Assembly: GCA_000934385.1 (NCBI GenBank)
Contig: KN880537.1
Location: 16,783-80,782 of the forward strand
Length of the DNA stretch: 64,000 bases
Direction: 5' to 3'
DNA from: Cylindrobasidium torrendii FP15055 ss-10
Lineage: Eukaryota; Basidiomycota; Agaricomycetes; Agaricales; Physalacriaceae
Numbering within the stretch: the first letter of the stretch is position 1; every line of letters starts with the position of its first letter. Position numbers and translations under genes: made by a program. Below are positions 37,131 through 47,650 of this stretch, one piece after another. The notes under the pieces were generated by a model. That model was given only the letters and a program-made list of their open reading frames with translations, searched no databases and was not told the origin of the DNA.

Positions 37131-38798
37131 ATGAACATCCCTCGTCTCGGCCCCATGTCTGTCGCATCACCTAGTACCGTAAGCAGTGATAGCGGCACAT
37201 CGTACAAACAGTGAACTCAATTCCCTTAGGCTCAATCTCATATAAACTCGCTCCCTAATGAGTTGCTGAACACCGTGTTCATGTTTGTCTTGTTCGACAA
37301 CCCAGACTCTTCGGACGCTAGGCCAACCTTACTGCAAATCGGGCGGGGCCTTCCTCCGCAGTTTGTGCTCATGCAAGTGTGCAAACACTGGTTGGACCTC
37401 TGTACCTCGCTCAACTCGGCGTGGACGAACATCGTTATCAATCTCTTGCCCGTGAACTTACAGCGCATTCCACCGCCTGGATCGCCAACTTGGAACCGAT
37501 TTGCGGTTGCTTGCAAAAGGGTACTGAAATGGAGCGAGCCGCTACTTCTGAGTCTGCAGCTCGAAAATTGGCCAATGAACGAGGATGCAGTCAGGGGCGT
37601 CTCTGGCATGGGTCTTAACGAGCAGGTCTTGACCGCCGAGGGTTATTGCTACAGGATCCTTCAACTTGCGATTTCGCAATGCAAAAGGTGGAAAGATTTT
37701 TCTCTTGTCGGATACAGACCGAGCAATCCCGCCGTTCCTTGGGCCCAACTCATGGAGGTCGCGCATCGCATCCCCATGTTGGAAAGTTTCGCGTTGGTCC
37801 ACATGCAGCGTAAAGCCCTTCGGAGCCTTCCGCAGCCAGACTACACGAATCTCTTTCTAGACGCGCCTCGCTTGTCTTGTGCAACTTTTGGTTTTCACAA
37901 TCCGACCTTGAACCTCCCTTGGTCACTGCTCAAAGTGGTTGCCATCGACAGTGCTGGGTTTGAGTCGTACCGCCAGTTCGCCGACTATATTCACCTTGTC
38001 GCGACACGCACGACCGCTTCCACTGTCAGCTTGATCAATTCCATGCCCATGCACATTCTCCAAGACACCGAAGATATTGGCCTTACGCTTCCGACAATCG
38101 AAAATTCTCATATTAGCACCTTGGATCTACTCTCATACATGGTCCTGCCGCCACTACGCCTACCAAACCTGACGACGCTTAACTTCGAAGTCAGCCACAC
38201 AAGTAGCGCAGACCGGTGCGGCGTCGCGACTATCGAAAAGCTGCTCAGGGACTCCGACTGTCATCTGCTCACACTCATGATCGACCAACGGATGGGCCGC
38301 TCCGGGGTGCACATTATGGCGCACCTTCTTCCCTACCTAGACACCCTGGAGAACTTCACATTCACCGGAACAGCAATCGACGAGTTTACCGTGAACCGCA
38401 TTGCTGAGCAAATGTTCTTGCTCCTTGCTGACCCCATCCGTCTGCCGAAGCTCCTCACGCTCACAGTCAATATTGACAATTCTCAACTTGCGAGGCGCGA
38501 TGTTAATCCTTTCTACTGCTCCTTTGACAGTCGTCTTGGGAAGGCCGTGTGGGAGATCGTGAACAGGAGGATGACAGAATGGCCTGAAGTGCGACTAGGA
38601 CGGCCTGAAGTTATACTCAAGAGTTTCCACGTCAACGTCGTCTTCCAAGACGCGCCCGTAAAGGCATCTACTTCTAGAGAACTTTTGGCATCGGAGGAAT
38701 GGTACAGTATCAAGGCAGCTGGTGTGGACTTCAAGATTAACCCGCCCGTCGAGAGCGATAGTGCAGATGACCAAAGTCGCCCGGGCCGATTTTTTTGA
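37131..38798 (+). CDS. F-box/LRR-like paralogue A
   Basis: Exon 1 (37131-37178) encodes only MNIPRLGPMSVASPST. Exon 2 (37230-38798) encodes the rest; 538 residues in total. The F-box-like start is INSLPNELLNTVFMFVLFDN, followed by GLPPQFVLMQVCKHWLDLC and WNRFAVACKRVLKWS. A series of LRR-like strands follows (DAPRLSCATFGFHNPTLNL, MRLPNLT-type LRLPNLTTLNFEV, LPYLDTLENFTFTG, LPKLLTLTVNIDN). F-box proteins recruit substrates to SCF ubiquitin ligases; here that is inferred from the N-terminal motif and LRR architecture. One of four clear paralogues around the purine permease, and closest to B, its tandem neighbour. Confidence 0.82.
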
Positions 38799-39394
38799 AC
38801 GTTTATATATGATGAAGGCCGCATGAGTTTCAGGGCGACTACGTTTCTTGATTAGGGGGACTCGCATAGACTAATACTTTACTATGTTATCACGATGGAC
38901 ATCCGGTTTGCGAAAAAACATTGAATAGAACGTGGTTTTATGCTCAGAATTGACCGTGGTCTCAGTGCATATCCTTGACGAATTTCCGCATTGTGAAGGG
39001 CGATGGTTGCACGCCGTCTTGAAAAGTTGACTGTCCGCACATCCAACGTACTTACGCATTCCACCCAGGCTGAGATATACCCACAATAACTTCGTCTTCG
39101 ATTTGTGAGCCTGTATTCTGCCAAGCCACGACCTGACAACTCAAGGCTCATTGTCTATTCTGTGCGGACCCCGAGACCCCACCACTGATTTCTCACACTA
39201 TACCACCACTTTCACTACCTCTATCCACGGACAAAGAGAAATGGCACCGACCGACCGGGAAGGCTGGTCAAAGATACCAATTTGCCAACCGGCAACGATC
39301 GACGGGTTGCATTGTTCACTTCGTACATTAAGTAATCCGGCGGTCACACAGTCACATATAAAGGACACCCTTTCGACACGCCGTTCCGACAACC
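38799..39394. other. Intergenic region between F-box A and B
   Basis: Contains the B promoter with CTCATTGTC (about 39144), GCATTGTTCACT (39309-39320) and a TATA box near 39356-39362. No other gene seen. Confidence 0.5.
39309..39362 (+). promoter_or_regulatory. F-box promoter module, gene B
   Basis: GCATTGTTCACT, GGTCACACAGTCAC and CATATAAAG in the same order as upstream of A, C and D. The CAATTG part is not conserved here. Confidence 0.4.
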
Positions 39395-41065
39395 ATGTCT
39401 CGTCTCAAGCCCATGTTTCTCGCGTCCGCTATTAAGGTGGGTGGTGATAGAATATTGTACAAGCGCAGGACTTAATTGAACTCGTAGGCCCGACCTCATA
39501 TAAACTCGTTCCCTGACGAGGTGTTAACCACCGTGTTCGAATTTGTCTTGTTTGATGATTCCGATTCTTCGAACACGAGCCCCACCGTACTGCAAATCAA
39601 GCGGGCCTTGCCTTCTCAGTTCGTATTGATGGGGGTATGCAAGCACTGGAAAACACTCTGCGTGTCGACTCCCTCGTGGTGGAACAACCTCACTATCGAC
39701 ATCCAACCCGCAAAAGTCATCAAATCAGATTCGCTCATTTGGAACCAATTTGCGATTGCGTGTAAAAAGGTACTGGAATGGAGCGGGCGGTTGCCTCTGA
39801 CGTTGAGGCTGAAGGGTTGGCACTTGAACAACGACACGATCAGGACCGTCTCTCGTTTGGAACCTGACGAGCTGGTTATCGACGTCTCAGAACTTGCCTA
39901 CAGAGTTCTCCAGCTTGCGATCGAGCAATGCACACGCTGGAAAGCATTCGAACTGGTCGGACGCGCCCCGGAGAGCAGTGCCGCTGTTCCGTGGGCGCAA
40001 CTCATGAAGGTTGCCCATCGCATTCCTTTGTTGGAAAAGATTGAGTTCGACAAGTTTCGGTGGATACCGCCTCCTCTAGCTCTTCCCCCGGGAATACCAC
40101 TCCCAATCATCCCACGCCCAGGACATACGGACCTCTTTCTGGACGCACCTCGTCTCTCTGCTGCGACTCTGGGCTTTCGCGGCATTAACTTGGACCTCCG
40201 CTGGTCGCAGCTTAAAGAGATCGCCATCATGGTTTCTGGGTTCGACTCGCACCGCCAGTTTGTCGACTATTTTTGCCGGGTGATGACTAGGACTACTGCT
40301 CATACCGTCCGCTGGTTCAATGACAAGGATTTTCTCGAAGACGTCGATGGCATTTGCCCTACGCTTCCGACAATAGAAAACCCTCATATTACCTACTTGC
40401 GACTCGCATGCGTGGTCCTGCCGCCAATGCGCCTTCCCAACTTGACGGTACTGAATTTCGATGTCGGCCAAATCAAGAACGGAGATGTGTTGGGCGTCGC
40501 TCCAATCGTATCGCTGCTCAAGAATTCGGGATGTCGTCTGCAGAAACTCGTTGTCTTCGACTGGTCGGGCGTCGGAGGGCACGTTCTTGTGCCGCTTCTT
40601 CCCTACCTAAAGGACCTGGAAAAACTCACCCTCATCGCAATAGCAAAAGACGAGCGAACCGTGAACCGTGTTGTGGGATGTCTGGGCGCGCTCCTTGCCG
40701 AGCACACCAACTTGCCGAAGCTCACCTCGCTCACGGTCAATATCGACAATGTTGGCACACTTGGAGGGACTGGAATTTCTCGTCGTCGCGCCTCCTTCGA
40801 CGGTGATCTTGCGAAAGCTGTATGGAATATCGTGCATCAGAGGATGGTGAAGTCGACTGAAATCCAGCTGGGGTGGCGTGGGGTCACACTGGAGAGATTC
40901 CATATCAACGTTGTATGCAATGGCAAGAAGGTGAAAGAGTCCAGTTCTCAGGGATTTGTAAACTCTTCAGCGTGGAAAGCTATCCAGGCCGCAAATTTGA
41001 ACGTCGAGATTCGCCCACTGCCACTCTACGACAGGCCGCCAGTTGGAGATCATCAGAGTAGCTAG
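39395..41065 (+). CDS. F-box/LRR-like paralogue B
   Basis: Exon 1 (39395-39436) encodes MSRLKPMFLASAIK, exon 2 (39488-41065) the remainder; 539 residues. F-box-like HINSFPDEVLTTVFEFVLFD, then LPSQFVLMGVCKHWKTLC, WNQFAIACKKVLEWSGRLP, YRVLQLAIEQCTRWKAFEL, PWAQLMKVAHRIPLLEKI, DAPRLSAATLGF, MRLPNLTVLNFDV, LPYLKDLEKLTLIA, LPKLTSLTVNIDN. These match A along the whole length, so A and B are tandem duplicates that have diverged mostly in the loops. A Pro-rich insert (PPPLALPPGIPLPIIPRPG) is unique to B. Role as an SCF substrate adaptor is inferred. Confidence 0.82.
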
Positions 41066-42327
41066 ATGGTTTGTGCGATTAGTGTGATGCGTCCATAGTA
41101 GATTAGAAAGAGAGACTTACTTAGATCTTGTTTGTTACGTGCGCTGGACATCTTTACGGCGAATCTTGAATATACTGTGCTTTGATTACAACCAGGCCGC
41201 GTCCTCGTCTCAGCGACGGTCTTCGACAAGTCGCCCCTTTGTTTAGCGCGATGGCTGGTACTAGACGCTGACACATTCCCATTGGCTTGGACGGAGAATG
41301 CCTTCCGGCCGAAACATAGACGCTGACACTAGGTCTCTTTCCAAGGACTCGGGCGAAAAGCGAGGGGGAATGTTCTGCCCAGTTCGACGAGGCGAAGGAG
41401 CGCGAAGCTATTCAAACTTGACCCCATTCAGGCCAGCAAGCCAATCGTCGACGTACACTTGAACCATTTTGACTTTGCTCCATGTTACAGACACTTGGTG
41501 AGCAGCGATTGGGTCGACGAGTGGATGGATACGAAGCCCCGAGGACGAACATGTTCAGATGCAGCCTGGATACGACACGCTATCCTTACCAGTGATTCTC
41601 GACGGAGCCCGACAGTGAGACCCGACAGAGCAGAGAGTGAGATCTATGACTGCGGGGCCAAGGACAGGAATAGGGAGGAATACTTGTTCGTTGCCTATGC
41701 GAATGGGATCAGACGAACCTCTGGCATTCAAGTCAGCGTCCAGGGATGATGGGCGCTGAATCTGAGCTCAGGATTGGTTGGATGTCACGGTGTGAGATGA
41801 CTGTGGGTCCCTCGACCTTGGGGGAAAAGGGTTTTACTCTCCGCTGGGGACCTCTAATCGCAAATATGCTGGGCCTTTTCGCCTCGAATATTTTGTCGTT
41901 GACCATGGCGCATCATCGGGGGCCGTGTGCGGGGGAGCGCTGGGCAGTGATTGGTGCCCACATGCATAATGGCCAGATAACGCGATAGTTACCTCAAGTT
42001 CGCCGGCAGCTGCATGTGGGTACCGCTATCTTCTAGCGCCCCCAGGCATACGCTACGCTCCCACCGGGATAAACAAAGTTACAAGGGAATTACTCAAACG
42101 GCCAGCCCTTGTTGGCCGCCGTTCTGCAGCGCTGTGGACGATGATAGGCTCGCAGCGAAATGGGCAGCAACCAGTTGGGCGGACCGTCGGGCGGAGGCTT
42201 GGCATGTCTTTTGATGGGACTGATCGCGGATTTGATCAGGAGCTATTTTTGCGGAACTTATATACTAGCCTTGCTGTCGGCCGTTATCAGTCTCCACTCC
42301 TTCCCTTCTCCCCATCAGCACCACGCT
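41066..42327. other. Intergenic region, 1.3 kb, with permease promoter
   Basis: Between F-box B and the purine permease. A TATATA box lies near 42259-42265, about 65 bp before the permease start. GATA cores are present (for example near 41976 and 42070), but a nitrogen-control role is only a guess. Open frames here have no recognisable domain. Confidence 0.45.
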
Positions 42328-44724
42328 ATGGTCAATTTCACCGACCGGCTGAACGCGCATGTACGCCCAACGGCAATCCTCGCGGACAACATTGTTTACG
42401 GTCCACACAGGTCGCGGATTCGTTCTTTGGGAGATGGTTCAAACTTGAGGGTTCAGGCCACCCGAAGGAGCGCATCGGGTCGCGCTTCACAGTGCGTAGC
42501 CAGTATATGCGCTGAGTTTTCTCTCATTTCCCTCTCCAGACCGAGCTGCGCGCAGGACTGACAACATGGGTACGTTTCCTTCAAACTTTTGGCATAGCCT
42601 CCACTGACTCCTGTCTAGGCCGCCATGGCGTACATCGTTCGTGTGACCTTTTGATCCCCTCCAGGCCGGTTGTCTGATATTTCGTAGATTTCCGTGAACG
42701 CGTCCATCCTGTCCGACTCTGGAGGTCCCTGTGTCTGCGACACAGATGATCTCTGTGTCGCCGACCCAGTGTACCTTACCTGTGTCAACGAGGTCCGCAA
42801 CGACCTCATCATCTCCTCCGCAGCCATTGCCGCCCTTTCTTCCTTCCTCCTTGGTTTACTGGCCAACCTACCTGTCGGCATGGCCCCCGGGTTAGGTCTT
42901 AACGCCTATGTATGTCGACGAGCCTCCTTTTCTTCATCTGCTAAACAAGCCCCTTCCAGTTCGCATACTCCATCGTAGGTTTCCATGGCTCTGGCACAGT
43001 CACATATCAGGAAGCACTTGCTGCTGTCTTCTTGGAAGGGTGCGCTTTCCCAGCTGATACGCGCCGACAATGTGCTCACCCCAAGTCAGCTGGATCTTCA
43101 TGTTCCTTTCCATTATCGGCCTCCGTCAATGGCTCGTTAGGATCATGCCACAGTCCCTTGTACTTGCAGTAGGGGCTGGCATCGGACTTTTCATCTCGTA
43201 TGTCTCCGTATCGCTTCTTTCCGGTCCTCGCACTGACAGGCTCACGCAGATTCATTGGCCTCTGTATGTGGTGGCGTGTTCCCGTCATTCAACCGCTGAC
43301 GGATTATCACAGCTCCGTCCGGTCTGGGCGTCATTGGTGGTGACACTACGAACTTCGTCGGCCTCGGTGGATGCACGGCCGACAACTTCAAGGAAGGGCT
43401 TGACAACTACTGTGCTCGGGAAGTTCTCCAGAACCCAACGATGTGGCTCGGTATCTTCGTGGGAGGGTGAGCAGCTCGCAATTATTGCCCCAGACATGCT
43501 CATAGCAACCTCTTTCAGCTTCTTCACTGTCTTTTTGATGATGTATCGCGTCCGTGGAGCCATCCTGATCGGCATCTTCCTTACCTCTATCATCTCGTGG
43601 CCTCGTCCGACCTCGGTCACTTACTTCCCCCACACGGACTCGGGCGACCAAAAGTTCGACTTCTTCAAGCAGGTCGTCGCCTTCACCCCGCTCAAGCATG
43701 TGGGCAACGTTCTCGATGTACGTATCCGCACTTCTAGTCTAATTTCCGCACATCTCACATTTAATGCGGATACATAGTACAACTACCGCAGTGGTCACGT
43801 CTGGTATGCCCTCGTCACGTTCTTGTACGTCGACATCCTCGACACGACCGGTACCCTCTACTCTATGGCGCGCTTCGCTGGTCTCCGTGACGAAATCACA
43901 TTGGACTTCGAGAACTCGACCATTGCCTACTGTGTGGATGCATTCTCTATCAGCATGGGTGCCCTTATGGGAACCAGCCCTGTCACTGCTTTCATCGAGA
44001 GTGCAACTGGTATCTCAGGTACGTCCCATGCCACATATCACCGGACCACTCTAATAGTTTGTGTAGAGGGTGGCAAGACCGGTATCACGGCCATGGTCAC
44101 TGGCTTTGCTTTCTTCATCTCGGTCTTCTTCGCCCCCATCTTTGCGTCCATCCCACCATGGGCGACGGGTGGTGCGCTTGTCATTGTTGGCTCGCTAATG
44201 ATCCGCAAGTGCGTTTTCCTTACCATCATTCCCAACGCGAGAGATACTGATGCATTGTGCAGTGTCCGTGAAATCAACTGGGACTACCCAGGTGATGCCG
44301 TTCCCGCGTTCTTGACGCTCCTTATCATCCCCTTGACATACAAGTACGTCTATTCCTCGGACGCATACTCGCTGCATACTGACCATTGCTGTCAATTAGT
44401 ATTGCGTACGGTGTCATTGCTGGCATTGTCTCCTACATGCTCTTGAACATCTTGCCATGGATCGCGGGCAAGCTGAGCGGTGGTCGCCTCCTCCCTCCAA
44501 CAATCGACGCATCGGAGGAGTGGGTTATCCCTCCTGGCGGCATTGTGCCACCATGGATCCTCAAGCTGATGGGCCGCAAGCCGTATGAGTATGAGATGGA
44601 CGAACGGAGCACCAGGGAAGGGAGCGTCAGCTCGCCTGTCGATGGGATGAAGAGGACCTCGAGCGTGGAGGGTGAGCAGGAGAAAGCACATACGCCTGGG
44701 CATCAGACGTATTTGGCGCAATAG
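42328..44724 (+). CDS. azgA: AzgA-type adenine/guanine/hypoxanthine permease
   Basis: Start [11 protein letters not shown]. About twelve exons, including two micro-exons: 42619-42636 (18 nt) and 43250-43263 (14 nt). Without them the conserved frame is lost. Family blocks: [164 protein letters not shown]. About 590 residues and 12 or more membrane segments. AzgA proteins import purines with protons across the plasma membrane, supporting purine salvage and nitrogen supply. The hydrophilic C-terminal tail has SER/THR-rich stretches. It sits between two pairs of F-box paralogues. Confidence 0.95.
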
Positions 44725-45340
44725 TGTGTCATACTTCCTCTTGCTGGTAGACTCCTTGGAATGAGGAGCCATGTAGAAGCGGAGGGGAAAGGGTGTAGAG
44801 GGACGTTCTTGTGGAAAATATACCTTGTTTCGATTGTACATAATTATTAAAACTTTATGTCTGTCGTAGATCCGATAGCCGGCCACAACCCACTGCACAC
44901 TCCCTTTTCTTGCATTTGTATTTTTTTATCTTTTGTTTTGTGATATACAATTCGAATTTTCGTTCTTTTTACTCTTTTTGACGCAGCTTGAGGCTGATTA
45001 AGTTTCGTGAATCAGAATGAAGATGAGGTGTCTGCGATGCTGTCAACAGCCGTTAATACTTATCATATGCGCGGGTTCGATTCGACGACGTCGAGAGGTG
45101 AACGCGTCGCATTCATGGTCCGTCTGTCGGAGAGGACTTCGTCAGAGTATCGCTTGAATTTGAGTTCAAAGGTTAGGAATATGTCAGCGTTCGGGACAGT
45201 CCCTGAGACGAGGCATCGGCGAGGGGAGTATAAATAAATAAAACAATGCATTGGAATTTCAATCGTAAGAAGCAAATACTTCACTAATCTATGGGAAGCG
45301 TAACTATTGTTCAGCGATACACAGAAGGGATGGGGCTATT
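44725..45340. other. Shared 3' flank of permease and F-box C
   Basis: Convergent 3' ends. Positions about 44985-45300 are duplicated at about 47273-47650 (listed as repeat). Confidence 0.6.
44985..45300. repeat. Duplicated F-box 3' flank, copy 1
   Basis: Matches 47273-47650 in long blocks, for example GTTCGATTCGACGACGTCGA and CGCGTCGCATTCATGGTCCG, with small gaps. Lies directly downstream of F-box C, as copy 2 lies downstream of F-box D. It marks a tandem segmental duplication covering gene and flanks. Confidence 0.85.
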
Positions 45341-46951
45341 CTATTCATCCATAGGCACGACCTGGCTCGTTTGGGCCGGTAGCTTAAGCTTGAAATCCAC
45401 ACCAGCGGCCATGATGTTGCGCCCCGCAGATGAATTCTGGAACCCGCCATCGCTGGCCTCTATCGGGTCCCGAGTACCCGAGGGTGCAGCGACAAGCTCA
45501 ATGAGGAAATGCTCCAGTTTGACTGCAGACGACGACGCCGCTAGCATCCTTGTCTGGACAATCTGCCATACGGCCTCTGCGTGGAAGGCGTCGAGGACGC
45601 AGAGATCGATAGAATCTGAGTCCTGCTCTCTAGTAGACTGGGCAAGGTTGACAGTAAGCGTAGTGAGCTTGGGAAGGCTGAAAGTTGTGGCGACGAGGAG
45701 ATCGCGCAGACCTTCGAGGAGATCGAGTGCGATGTCTGCGTCATGGAGTATTGCGTTGCATGTGAGAGATTGTAGGCTGCCAAGGTATGGGAGGAGAGGG
45801 GCGACTGTGCGTATGTCTTCTGTGCTGTGAGAGTGGTTGAGCGTGAGGACTAGCAGACGACAGTGTGAGTCTTTGAGCAACGAAGTGACTCCTGATACGG
45901 TGTCCACAAAATCTTCACTAACGCCGGTGAGAGTAAACTCGAGATCCGTGAGGTTTGGGAGCCGCATTTTCGGCAGCATCATGGGTATGAGTTCCAGCTT
46001 GACAATATGAGGGTTTTCTATCGTCGAGTCCGCAGGGAAGATGCCGTCGACGATGTCGTGAAAGTCCATGTTGTGACTCCAGGAAACGGTGTGAGCAGTC
46101 GTACGCCTCATGAGCATGACAAAATAATTGGCGATGTCGTGAAAATCAACGAACCCAACAGTGTCGACGTTGATCTCGGTAAGCTGAGCCCAAGGCAGGT
46201 TCAGAGGTGCGAAGCATGCATTGAAACTTGCAACAGACAGACTCGGCGCCACAAGAAATGTATCCAGATATGTTGTCCGGGGCTGGGGTGCAGAGGGTGG
46301 CATCTGCCATAAATGTGTGAACGAAATAGTTTGCAGCTTGGGGATGAGGTTCGTGACATTCACGAGATATCTCCATGGGATTCCCGCCCTAGGTTGGGCT
46401 TCCATGTCGTCGTCGTATCCTAGCATAGCAAATGATTTCCACCGTTCACATTGCTGGATAGAAAATTGAAGGATTCTGAGCGAAAGCCCTGTGCTGTCGA
46501 AAACACGTCCGCCATTGACCGTATTCCAGTATGAGGCAGTCTGAATTGAGTCGTCATTTAAGTGCCAATGCTCGAGCTCCAAGTCCAAAGATAACAATCT
46601 GCTCCAACCAAGTGCACGTTCACACGCAACGGCGAACTGGTTCCAATCCGACGCACGGGCAGGCCTTGCAGGGAGAAGAGCTATGGAGATGCGGGTCCAC
46701 AGCTCTGGGAGATCAATGCACAGACCTGCCCAGTCGGTGCAGACGGCCATCAGTATAAGCTGTGGCGGAAGGCCCCCTCCGATTTGGAAGTTGAAACTGC
46801 GAGACTTGGTAGCCTCAAATATGACAAATTCAAATATAGTGGCTTTAATCTCGTTAGGTAGAGATTGGATAGAGGCTCGATCCTAATGAATATGAGTATC
46901 CTAGAATATTGACAAGATTGTACAACTTACGGTAAATGGTGTCAGAGACAT
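45341..46951 (-). CDS. F-box/LRR-like paralogue C
   Basis: Exon 1 (46951-46931) encodes only MSLTPFT; exon 2 (46882-45341) the rest; 520 residues. F-box-like SIQSLPNEIKATIFEFVIFE, then GGLPPQLILMAVCTDWAGLC, WNQFAVACERALGWSRLLS, LRILQFSIQQCERWKSFAML, GIPWRYLVNVTNLIPKL, MRLPNLTDLEFTL, LPYLGSLQSLTCNA, LPKLTTLTVNLAQ. Same plan as A and B but on the other strand, and closest to D. The C-terminal tail (LKLPAQTSQVVPMDE) is variable. Predicted SCF-type adaptor by architecture; targets unknown. Confidence 0.82.
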
Positions 46952-47618
46952 GAGCGTCAAGTCGAAGGATGTTGATCGAGAACCGCGGCAGGGTGCGAGC
47001 CTTTTATACTGCCGTGTGATTCACAAGAGTGAACAAACAATACGTTGTAACAATTGTTGTCTTGACAATGAGTCTTTCCGGAGCGTTGTCATGTGCCTCT
47101 TTGTCTTGCCACTGCGGTGGCACAAAGGAATTTGCGTAGTATCAACTTCTAATCATTGTCTATCTACGAACAACTGACTCGACTTCGAGTGTATTGAAGG
47201 CACGACGCCCTCAAAGCGAGCTCGTCAGGGTGTGGCTTTCGCTTTGGCAAACAGTTGAGAATATTTCACTCTTTAGCTTGAGGCTGACTATTGTGAATTA
47301 AGTTGACGTTAAAGATGAGGCGTCCGCGATGTTTTTAACGACCATTACAAGTTATCATAGGCGCGAGTTCGATTCGACGACGTCGAGAGGCGAACGCGTC
47401 GCATTCATGGTCCGTATGTCGGAAAGTACTTCGTCAGGTATCCCTTAAATATGGGCCAAAGGTTAGGAACCTGTCAGCGTGAATCGGGACGAGACGGAAT
47501 ATCGGCGCAGGGAATATCAATCAAAAACAGTGATTTGGAGATTCAATCGTAAAAAGTATGAAGCAAGTCCCACTATCTAAGCCACAAAGACGTCCGTGAC
47601 TTTCCGAACTTTGCTAAT
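46952..47618. other. Region between F-box C and D
   Basis: Holds the promoter module of C at its left end and the 3' flank of D at its right end (the repeat copy). Confidence 0.6.
47007..47056 (-). promoter_or_regulatory. F-box promoter module, gene C
   Basis: In gene orientation: CAATTGTTACAACG, then GTATTGTTTGTTCACT, then GAATCACAC, then AGTATAAAAGG, about 45-105 bp before the ATG. Nearly identical in order and spacing to gene D. Confidence 0.55.
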
Positions 47619-47650
47619 CTACGGTAGGCATAACCATTGTTCAACGATAT
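47273..47650. repeat. Duplicated F-box 3' flank, copy 2
   Basis: Homologous to 44985-45300. It overlaps the last codons of F-box D at its right end. It contains an extra ~40 bp near 47555-47610 that copy 1 lacks. Confidence 0.85.

Noticed and set aside
45066..45090. tRNA-like B-box (GGTTCGATTCG) in the duplicated flank
   Set aside because: No acceptor stem, A-box or T-arm pairing is visible, and the last bases do not fit the consensus.
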